NCBI RefSeq assembly: GCF_002234675.1
Contig: NC_019867.2
Coordinates: 31,438,614-31,502,613, forward strand
Direction of reading: 5' to 3'
Source: Oryzias latipes
Lineage: Eukaryota; Chordata; Actinopteri; Beloniformes; Adrianichthyidae
DNA: 64,000 bases
Shown: positions 1 through 9,156 of the stretch, one piece after another
Layout: each line of letters opens with the position of its first letter
How positions within the stretch are numbered: the stretch's first letter is position 1
Made by a program: the position numbers and the translations under genes
Notes under the pieces: generated by a model
The model's input: only the letters and a program-made list of their open reading frames with translations
What the model was told of the DNA's origin: nothing
Database searches by the model: none

Positions 1-3000
1 GGCATCACTTCCCAGCATGCATTTCATCAGATCCTGTTTGGATGTTGGCATTTCAAACATAAGGTTGCTCCTTCAGTGGGACTCCCGCAGGTTCGGAACT
101 GACCCGCCTTCATTAGACACTGGACTGTGAGAGTTCTGATCCGTTTCATCTCAGGAGAATTTTAGAATAAAAAGCTGTGCGGTTTAATTTTGACGTTTGA
201 AACACCTTTCAAAGTTTCTTTTCTATTTAGTCTTGATGTTCGTTTTTGCCCTTTTGGTTCCTTTGTTCATTCATTTAAATGAACTGTTGGGTATTTAATT
301 AAATCACAGCTGTTTCTTTGGTTTAAATGTTGTTATTAAGGTTTTATCTTTTTGTTTGGTGTTTCATAAATGTCTCCCATTTTGTCTGCTGAGTTTTTCT
401 TCAGTTTAAATCTTGTAAATGTAACCAACAGTGGTCCGTCCGGTGACGGGTTTGGACCTGCGGCTCTTCACTAACGCTCTGCGGGACGCTGAACCGGTCC
501 GGGGGCCTCCTCCGAAGGGCCCGCAGCCCGCTGGGGGAGGGAGGTCGCCCGGGTTCAAACGTGAAGAAAGCGATGAATGGAGACAGCAGTGAAGCTCGTT
601 ACACTGATTAAGGCTAACGAGGAGGATTAACAGATTAGCACACAAACAGACACACGGGGACACGCTCCCGTTTGCCTCTCCTCCCCCAGGAGGAGGACGC
701 TCACTCCTGAGCCCGACCTCCTCTCCACCCAACCTGGATTCAAGCCTCAAAGTTCAAGCCGGTGGTTCCGGGGAAGTCCTCCTCATCCATCAGTCAGTGA
801 AGTGTTTGAAACTTTATTCAACGTCTGGGTCACACAGGACCCAGAACCAAGGACCTTTTTGATGGCTGAGTTGGGCCAAAACCTCCTTCAGAGAAAATTC
901 TGCTCCCTTTTCTTCTGCAGGAGCTGGACCGACACCTCCTGACTGACACCTAAAGGGAAAAATGAATTCTTCCTTCTCAAAGAGCGAAGAGCCGTTTCTG
1001 TGCTCTCAGCCTATATTTGAAGTCTCTCCTCTTTTAACTCATTAAGACCAACTCCAGTAGAAATGCTGTGTTTCAACATGTGCTCAGCATTTTCTTATGA
1101 TGGAGGACAAATGTATGCAAAGTTCAGCTTCAACGTTGCATTTCTGAGGATTTCTCCACTCAAACGGTTGTGAATCAGGAGGAGACGCGTTCGGGTCTCC
1201 AGAGGAAGGATCAGCTGATTCACAAGTGGAGGGGTTTGAATGACCCGCGCGCGTAAACTCATCGGTTTCCATAGTTACCAGTGTTTCGGTTCAGACTGTG
1301 GGGCTGAAGGACGTAGAGGGAAAGAAAAGAAACACTTTTCTGATTGCAGTTTTATCTCCACCTGAGTCAGACGTTGTCATTTTGAATCTACTTTAAAACT
1401 TTCTCTCGTTCGTTTTCCCTGTTTTTCCAGCCTTTTTCAACAGATGCTCTGCTTTCTGGATCAGCTCTCATCAGGTTTTGGCTGAAGCTCTGCGTTGGTC
1501 TTACCTTTCGTCTGCCGCCTCCATCCGTTCCGGGTTCCTCCGTGAAGAACTGCAGCCTTCCCTCTTCGTATTCTGTCTGTACAAAAAGAAAAAAAATTCA
1601 AACCAGATTCTTTTTTGGGGGGGGGGGGGGGGGGGGGGGGGGGCATTAAGTTCCACCAGATTTTATACTGTGTCCTGTTACCACTATCAAAATAAAAGCC
1701 TGCACTTAGCAGAAGTTTTATTTCTGCTTGAACAAAAGAACTTTAACGGGTTGTTTATTTTCATATTCCAAAGTTTAACTTCACTATGATGATTTTATCA
1801 CAGATGGATTGTCCAAAACGCTTAATTTAAATGCCTAAATAAACCAAAAAATTCCAAACAGGTTGTTTTTGGTCTGTGGCTGTTAGGAACAGTGGCCAAC
1901 AAAATCACACACATGCTTTAGACGTAATGTGGGCTACACTTAAAAAAAAAGTGGGAACAGAGAACAAAAGAACATAAATTACACCAAACAACAACCGCCC
2001 CCATTTCTGCCACACCAAGAAAGAAAGGTAACAGTCAGGCTTCTCCTTAAAAAAAATCCAACACACTGAAAAAATGGTGTAGAAATTGTAAGTCTGTAAA
2101 AATCAATTGAAACCAAGAAAAACATTATTTATTTAATCACAAGGCAAAATCAGAAGATAGAGCCACTTAAAAGTTATTGATAAAACTGTTAGATAATTAA
2201 ATGATTCCAAATCTTTTGTCAAAATCAATAAGGAGACCCATTTTCTGTTGAAAGTTGTTTTAAAATGGTTCAAAGACACCCCAGTTAAAGCTGTTTCAAG
2301 GCTTTTTCTTTAGCAGTGCAGGTCAGACGAACAAGATGGTCAGAAGGGTTTGAAAGGTTCAGGTCTGCATCTCAACACTGACTTTTATTTTGAAAAGTCG
2401 AACCTCCTCTCCTGCACTAACGTCGAGGGAGTCTGCTTCCAACAGACCACTTCCTGTCCCTCACCCACACACAGATCCACATCTGTAACTCATTAATGAC
2501 AGGGGCGGTTTGTTTCCACGGCAACAGACGAAGCTTGGTCAGAAAGGTTCAGGCTGTTTGTCTGTGAACACGGGTGGAAGTCCAGCGGAAGAAAGGTGGA
2601 TGAAGCTAAAACAAACGGAGCTGTGAGGATGTTTCACGGAGGAAGCCAAACTCATTTCCACTTTCTCCAACACGAAAACTTTGTGCCGTCAACACCTCAA
2701 ACTGACACTGGAGATAAATGTTGGGTTAAAACAACCTCTCTCCGCTCTGGCGCATATTCTGTTGCCTCCCCTTTTATTACGTTTGTTGAGTTTTCCCTCA
2801 TTTACATTTGCGCTGAGCTCTATGGAGGGGAAACTTCTGTCAAATGACCCTTTTATACAGACACCATCAATCTAAACAAGCACTGCTAACATTTCTGTCC
2901 TTATTTGAAGACCATGGAAACAAAAACAATAAGAGTGACTTTCAACAAGCTAAGAGTCATTTTGAAGCAAACATTTGTGGCACTAAAATTCTAAACTATG

Positions 3001-3158
3001 GCTCATATTTCAAACATCTATCTCTTTTTCATACCCATTTATTAAAGTAGGGTCAACCAGCTACAGTCAGGCAAAAGCTGGGTCCACTTTGGACAGCAGT
3101 CAGTGTTTCAACTCAGCACTCTCACATTTAGGGTACAGCAGAGAAACATCAGTTAAGC
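1..3158. other. No gene recognised
   Basis: I see no conserved coding exon on either strand. The longest open frames here are short and low in complexity. A GC-rich patch at about 430-740 stands out from AT-rich surroundings but encodes nothing I recognise. A pure G run lies at 1617-1643. Confidence 0.5.
1617..1643 (+). repeat. Homopolymer of 27 G
   Basis: An uninterrupted run of 27 guanines, preceded by a short T run. Such tracts are length-unstable and prone to assembly error. They can also form G-quadruplexes. Confidence 0.95.
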
Positions 3159-3312
3159 CAGTGTTTTCAACTGGTGTGCCGCCGCACACTAGTGTGCCGT
3201 GAGATATGGTCAGATGTGTCGTGGGAAATGACCCATTCACTGATCTAAAAACAATTACCATCTCCAGCATATCAGCTCTGTGTTCATCCAAACAGGCCCT
3301 GATAAAACAATG
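3159..3312 (-). mobile_element. hAT-like non-autonomous element, end fragment
   Basis: This is an inverted, diverged copy of the right end of the element at 7432-8306. It begins with a terminal sequence close to CAGTGTTTTTCAACC and carries the shared GTGTGCCG/CACACTAGTGTGCCG block, then the stretch about a bound of AATAATTGC and CATCCAAACAGGCCCTGAT. Only the last ~150 bp are present, so it is a truncated relic abutting the LINE relic on its right. Confidence 0.7.
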
Positions 3313-3325
3313 AGTAGTTAGGAAT

Positions 3326-4575
3326 ATCCATCCATCTTCCTCTGCACATCCGGGACTGGGTCGCAGGGGCAGCAATCTAAGCAGAGATGCCCAAACTTCC
3401 CTCACCCCGGCCACTTCCTCCAGCTCCTCTGGGGGAACCCCAAGGCATTCCCAGGCCAGCCTAGAGACATAGTCTCTCCAGTGTGTCCTGGGTCTTCCCT
3501 GGGGCTTCCCTCCGCCCAGTGGGACATGCCCAGAACACCTCCCCAGGGAGGCGTCCAGGAGTCATCCGGACTAGATGCCCGTGCCACCTCAACTCGCTCC
3601 TTTCAATATGGAGGAGTAGCGGTTCTACTCTGAGCTCTCCGCGGGTGCCCAAGCTCCTCCCCTATCTCTAAGGGAGCGCCCAGCCCCCTTTTACGGAGGA
3701 AGCTCATTTCAGCCGCTTGTATTCAGGACCTCACCTATGGTCATAACCCAGAGCTCATGACCATAGGTGAGTATTGGAACAAAGATCAACCGGTAAATTG
3801 AGAGCTTCGCTTTTTGGCTCAGCTCTCTCTTCACCACAATGGACCGATAAAACGACCGCATGACTACGGACGCCGCTCCGATTCACCTGTCAATCTCACG
3901 CTCCGGTCTTCCCTCAATCGTGACACAAGACCCCAAGATATTTAAACTCCTCCACCTGGGCCAGGGACACTCCACCCACCGAGAGATGGCAAACTACCTT
4001 TCTCCGGTCGAGAACCACAGCCTCAGATTTAGCGGTGCTAACCCTCATCCCAGCCGCTTCACACTTGGCCGCAAACCGCCCTAATGCACACTGGAGGTCA
4101 TGGCTCGATGAAGCCAACAGGACAACATCATCTGCAAAAAGCAGAGAGGAAATCCTGTGGTCCCCAAGCAGACCCCCTCCGGCCCCTGGCTGCGCCTGGA
4201 AATTCTGTCCATAAAAACTATGAACAGAACTGGGCAGCCCTGGCAGAGTCCAACGTGCAGCGGGAACAGGTCTGACTTACTGCCGGTTAAGCGAACCAAA
4301 CTTTTGCTCCGGTCATACAGAGACCAGACAGCCCTCAGTGAAGCCCCCTGGACCCCATACTCCCAGAGCCCCCTCCACAGGAAACCACGGTCGAACGCCT
4401 TCTCCAAATCCATAAAGCACATATGGACTGGATAAGCGAACTCCCACAATCCCTCCAGCACCCTAAAGAGGGTGTAGAGCTGGTCCACTTTCCCACAATC
4501 AAGACAGAAACCATACTGTTGTTCCTGGATCTGAGGTTCCCCAGCGGGGAAGGAGGCTCCCCCGTGAACCACCAC
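3326..4575 (-). pseudogene. Non-LTR retrotransposon reverse transcriptase relic
   Basis: Read on the minus strand, successive broken frames encode the C-terminal half of a LINE reverse transcriptase. At 4575-4081 the core motif DLEKAFDRG is visible, followed by LYDRSKSLVRLTGSK and VGLCQGCP (normally RQGCP). At 4117-3914 comes the ALGRFAAKCEAAGMRVSTAK segment and EFKYLGVL. At 3652-3461 comes RVEPLLLHIERSELRW and GHLVRM. The expected FADD catalytic box is degraded around 4130-4160, and frameshifts separate the blocks, so the element is dead. The 5' half with the endonuclease is missing, as expected for 5'-truncated insertion. The clade was not assigned with confidence. Confidence 0.8.
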
Positions 4576-5568
4576 CTTAATGTGGTGGGGGAGTTTAAGA
4601 GGTTGAGTGATCCCAGGATATAAGCTGTCTGGGGCTTAAGCCCCTGGTAGGGTCTCCCATGGCAGACAGGTCCTGGGTGACGAGTCCGACAAAGAGCGGT
4701 TCAGATACCTCTGATGAATCTGGTGTCAGACCGTTGAACAAGTGAACAAAACCATGAAGCTAAGAGAAGGGAGTCTGTCTGCCCTTTTTCAGCAGTTTTT
4801 CCCACTACATCTCCCATGATGCATTGGGTTAAAGTGACAGCGTCTCAGCGTACAATGAGTCTTCCCTGTTACACATCTTGAAACAACAACAAACACACAT
4901 CAACCAGTTTTGAAATCTTGATGAAATCAGAGGTCAACAGTTTAGTTCTCCTTCAAGGTTTTTGTTTCTTAACAGCCAAACATCCCAGAATTTGGTCCAA
5001 GTCGTCTTTCTAACTCAAACACTTTTCTAATAAGGTCTGGATTATATTAGATGTTACACTTAAGAAGAAGTAAGAACAACATTTAAGAAAGAAGATGAAG
5101 GTGAAGTGACCAACAGACACAATTAAACTAAATTGAATTGTTATCGCTTAACACGATAACAAAGTGGCGCATTACTGCCGCCACCTGGTCTGGAGGCGAA
5201 CTACTTCTATTTAACGCGGAGAATGACACCTGTTTGTCAAAGTAAAAACCTAATAAATATGAACATTTCACGAAGACTATTTATGAATCTGCTGTGTTCT
5301 GATCATGGAAAACGTGGCTGATTTATAAATAATAAAATAACAAACACATTGGTGTTGATTTAATGCATTTTTTCAGAAATAAACCCTCAAGTCATAAGTC
5401 CATGGCAAAATTTATTTATTTTTGTGCCGCTGAACGATTTACGGGCTTTTGCGAGGAGGCATTTTTTTCTGTAGTTTTCTCTTCCACCTTTCTGAAAATG
5501 GCTTTGAATATGAATCTGTCCGTGTTCCTGGCAATAATTCAACCGTTTTTCGTGAGATCAAACCGGAA
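4576..5568. other. No gene recognised
   Basis: AT-rich sequence without a convincing coding frame, splice pair or structured repeat on either strand. It lies between the LINE relic and the Harbinger transposase relic. Confidence 0.45.
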
Positions 5569-6850
5569 ACGAGCAGATATGCAGCATCACAGGGCGGCAA
5601 GGAGAAGCAGACGTCTCAGAAGATTTCCTCTGGATGCCCTGGCCAGACATGAACAACTTGTGAGTTAAACTGAGTTTAACATTCTTTTTCAACGTTGGAT
5701 TATAGTTGTATAGTCTAACTACATGAAACACTTGTGAGTTCAAAGTTTAGTATTTTTTATTCATAGTCAAACCATATCACTTGTTTTAAACAAAAATACT
5801 TTCATTTTTAAAAATGTATATGAAAATCCAAAAACCCACCAAAAAACATGATTTTCCAGTGTTCATAAATACTTGATAAACTAAGACATCAGAATAAATA
5901 GAAACATTCCAAAAATGAGATTTCATTTCCTCAATGAAATACATTAATGTTCCATTTTACAGGGTCTTCCACATCTCTACTGCTTTGCCAACTTAAAGGT
6001 TTCTGTCCTGGCCCTTTACGCCGACGGACAGTCCGACAGAAGACCGGATTTTCGCTTGACCCACAGGACCATCGAGCATCTGGTGGAGCAGCTTTGGGTT
6101 CCTCACACTCTGGGGGGGGGCAGGAGACTGAGGTCCTGATGTTTCTTTTCTGGCTGGTGTGCGGCACATCTTACGGTGTGGTAGCCAGAGCCTTTGACAT
6201 GCCACAGTCCACTGTGATGGACATTGTCCACAGGACGACAGACCGCATCCTCCAGCTGATGAGTAGGGTCATCCGGCTTCCCAGTGGGAATGAACTGCCA
6301 TAAGTCACCTCTGGTTTTTTAGCAGCTCGCTTGGTCTTCCACCTTCCAAAAGGTCGTGGAGCATAGATGGCTGCCACAAAAGAATAAAGGCCCTAAAAGA
6401 AAATGCAGCTTGTTATTTTAACAGGAATCTTTTTTATTCCATTCAAATGCAGGAAGTATGTGACTATAATGCCAAATTTATAGATATTTTTGTTGGGAAT
6501 CAAGGATCAGTCCATGATTAACAGGTTCTACGTAGAAGCCCAATTTATGGAAATAAAACATTACCCACCTGAAGGATCCTTTTGGGTGATGGTGGGCATC
6601 TCAGCATTGCACATCCCATCACGCTGCTGACACCCTACAGGGAACCCATGAGGAATGGGGTTGAGGCCCGTTACAACCAGAACACGCTCTGTGGTGGAGA
6701 GAGAGCATTTGGCATGATTAAGATGAGGAGGAGAACAATATTTCTGGGGGCACTGGAAGTAAAAAAAAAACCTTTGCAATGAAAATCATTGCCTGCAGTT
6801 CAATTCTGCACATTCTGTGCATCAGCAAAGGGGATTGCTTGGAGCCACAG
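5569..6850 (+). pseudogene. PIF/Harbinger (HARBI1-like) transposase relic
   Basis: A broken gene for a Harbinger-superfamily DDE transposase, the nuclease that mobilises PIF/Harbinger DNA transposons. A basic N-terminal piece ends at about 5656 before a GTGAGT donor-like site. After an acceptor-like CAG near 5962 comes FRLTHRTIEHLVEQL, then after a frameshift in a G run (6112-6120) FLFWLVCGTSYGVVARAF with STVMDIVHRTTDRIL (6140-6290). Around 6440-6560 other frames give traces of the KYVTIMPNL...GSVHD region, and 6582-6780 gives GDGGH, LLTPYREP and GGERAFGMIK, the usual last catalytic region. ACSSILHILCISKGDCLEPQ follows to about 6850. Stops and frame changes show it is inactive. The C-terminal end runs straight into the minisatellite at 6869. 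Confidence 0.8.
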
Positions 6851-6868
6851 ATGTTGAGCCACAGCGGT

Positions 6869-7351
6869 ACGACACCAGGAACCAGCAGGACGACACCAGG
6901 AACCAGCAGGACGACACCAGGAACCAGCAGGACGACACCAGGAACCAGCAGGACGACACCAGGAACCAGCAGGACGACACCAGGAACCAGCAGGACGACA
7001 CCAGGAACCAGCAGGACGACACCAGGAACCAGCAGGAGGACACCAGGAACCAGCAGGATGAAACCAGGAACCAGCAGGATGAAACCAGGAACCAGCAGGA
7101 GGACACCAGGAACCAGCAGGACGACACCAGGAACCAGCAGGATGACACCAGGAACCAGCAGGATGAAACCAGGAACCAGCAGGACGACACCAGGAACCAG
7201 CAGGACGACACCAGGAACCAGCAGGACGACACCAGGAACCAGCAGGACGACACCAGGAACCAGCGGTACGACACCAGGAACCAGCAGGACGACACCAGGA
7301 ACTAGCAGGACGACACCAGGAACCAGCGGTACGACACCAGGAACCAGCAGG
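6869..7351 (+). repeat. 21-bp minisatellite, 23 copies
   Basis: Twenty-three head-to-tail copies of a 21-bp unit with consensus ACGACACCAGGAACCAGCAGG, with a few A/G variants. The period is a multiple of three and no unit has a stop, so several reading frames on both strands stay open for 150-220 codons (for example TTPGTSR repeated on the plus strand). These frames are a consequence of the period and not evidence of a gene. The array starts directly after the decayed Harbinger transposase C terminus. Confidence 0.95.
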
Positions 7352-7431
7352 ACGAGCAAAATGGCGTCCGTCTGCGAGGACAAATCTCTGCTTTCCTTTC
7401 AGCTCCAACTGTGCCACACATGACTCTAGAA

Positions 7432-8306
7432 CGGTGTTTTTCAACCTTTTTTGAGCCACGGCACACTTTAACCTTGTCAAAACTCCCGCGGCACACCAGC
7501 ATCCAAAAAAATAGATAAATAAAAAAAAAGAAAAAACTCATAGTCTGTATTGATCTACAGCCGCTCTGCAATCTCACATGCATTTTTGTGATAATTGTTG
7601 CAGAAAACGCTGAAGCTGCAGCTGTTTTTTCTAAAAGATGTATTAAAAATTAAGTCAAAAGATTCAAAACCTGTTTTATGTGTGTTCGTTGTTTTAAGAC
7701 GTTAAGAGGAGAGACTCATTGTGCGCTAAGACAGTCACTTTACTGCATCATGGGAGATGTAGTGCCCGTAATCCGCCGACCGCAGAAAGACCAGCGTCTT
7801 TGAGCTTCATGGTTTTGTTCCAGTCTGATACCAGATTCTGTGGAAAGCTACACCGCTATAGACGAGCTTTAGCTGGTATTTTTTGTTAGAACAGAGAGAC
7901 TTTTTTGCGCTAAATCGAAACAAGGAAGTGAAGACTTTAACCACTTCTGATTGGTCAGACTGATGACATGTGACTAAGCCTTCAAGAATGATTGGTGGAG
8001 ACAGTTAAAGGGGCGGGACTTTTCCTTACACAGTTATAGCTGCAGCTAAATCGCGGTATCCCGTTATTCTTATCAAAATATCTTTAATAGAATCATATAA
8101 ACACAAAGAAAAACAAATTTTATGATATTTCATATTCTTAACTTCTCAGTGTTTTATCAGGGCCTGTTTGGATGAACAAAGAGCTGATTTCCTGGAGATG
8201 GTAATAATTGCTTTTAGATCAGTTAATGAGGGCAATTTCTCACGGCACACTTGACCATCTCCCACGGCACACTAGTGTGCCGCGGCACACTGGTTGAAAA
8301 ACACTG
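7432..8306. mobile_element. hAT-type non-autonomous element with 8-bp TSD
   Basis: The element is bounded by terminal inverted repeats: CGGTGTTTTTCAACC at the left and the complement of CAGTGTTTTTCAACC at the right (8292-8306). It is flanked by a perfect 8-bp target-site duplication CTCTAGAA at 7424-7431 and 8307-8314. An 8-bp duplication with 15-bp inverted ends is the hAT signature. The 875-bp interior has no transposase, so movement would have needed an enzyme in trans. A truncated relative lies at 3159-3312. Confidence 0.9.
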
Positions 8307-8314
8307 CTCTAGAA

Positions 8315-8808
8315 GACCACGATTATTGTTAACATGTATAAAAATAAATGTTTACATATAAAACGAAATTGTAAAAATGTACATTTGATATTTATATGAA
8401 AATCCTTTTGAGATTTTTAAAAATGGCTCAGATTTAAATAATACATGTAAATAATTCATTTTTGTTCATGCATTTATTAAACAATTTGCAAAAACAACGA
8501 CGACATTACATTTTTTGAACAATATTTTCAACTCCAGTAGCTTAACAGACTCTCCTGTTGCTCTTCCTCCATTCTTGCTCTTTCCTCCTCTCCTCTGGCT
8601 CTTATAACAAAAACCTTTACCCCAATATGATAACATGTGATGATGTCACATGTCAATAGTATTCGTAATTCTGAGAAGCGACCAAAACCTTGTCTGTATG
8701 TGAATGATTCAACATTTCCTCGTAAAGTTTAACCCCCTGGCTTCTTTCTATTTCTATTCTTGTTTTTTTTTATGCATCATGTGTATTTGATATTTGCAAA
8801 TATGTTCT
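8315..8808. other. No gene recognised
   Basis: AT-rich sequence between the hAT element and the first unit of the segmental duplication. Nothing recognised on either strand. Confidence 0.4.
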
Positions 8809-8924
8809 TATTGCATACCTGAATGTGAACTTTTGTAAAATGGCATAATGTGCAATAAAGTTTATTTAAAAAAAATGACAAAACAAAGAAAAATAACAAA
8901 AAAAACATTCTGCTTTGACAATAT

Positions 8925-9052
8925 GTGATGATGTCATATTATATCACATGATCTCATTTGACACAGATGAGGTCACATATCATACATGACTCAGATGATG
9001 TCACATGTCATCATACATGACTGAGATGATGTCACATGTCATCATTTGTCAC
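8925..9052 (+). promoter_or_regulatory. Upstream bZIP-site cluster, unit 1
   Basis: The sequence before the gene is built from CRE/ATF-like and AP-1-like sites: TGATGTCA at 8929-8936, 8996-9003 and 9027-9034, and TGACTCA (the consensus AP-1 site) at 8987-8993. A 31-bp block is duplicated in tandem (8979-9009 and 9010-9040), which doubled the sites. The arrangement is kept before all three genes. That it acts as a promoter is inference; no TATA box is evident. Confidence 0.45.
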
Positions 9053-9085
9053 ATGAACCAAAACGGAAAAATGTCCTTAATATAG
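9053..9085 (+). other. Candidate upstream ORF before gene 1
   Basis: The first ATG after the bZIP-site cluster opens a 10-codon frame that ends at TAG (9083-9085), in a different frame from the main protein. The same short frame exists before gene 2. In gene 3 an extra A changes it, so the ATG frame reads on past the main start. If transcription begins upstream, this would act as a translated uORF or be removed by splicing. Confidence 0.25.
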
Positions 9086-9156
9086 GCAATTTGTTCAATT
9101 CCATACTGACTGTGTCCATAGGGTTTTTGAGAACAAGAAGGTTGGAAAGAAAGACA

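Noticed and set aside
406..750. 114-codon minus-strand frame in the GC-rich patch
   Set aside because: No domain or homology recognised; ends in AT-rich sequence without supporting signals.
6718..7480. Several 150-226-codon frames across the 21-bp minisatellite
   Set aside because: They are produced by the period of the array on both strands and contain no conserved domain.
9046..9156. Longer forms of the repeat proteins starting at 9046, 14957 and 26692
   Set aside because: These starts are TTG codons, not plausible vertebrate initiators; the first in-frame ATG with good context is 9157, 15068 and 26722.
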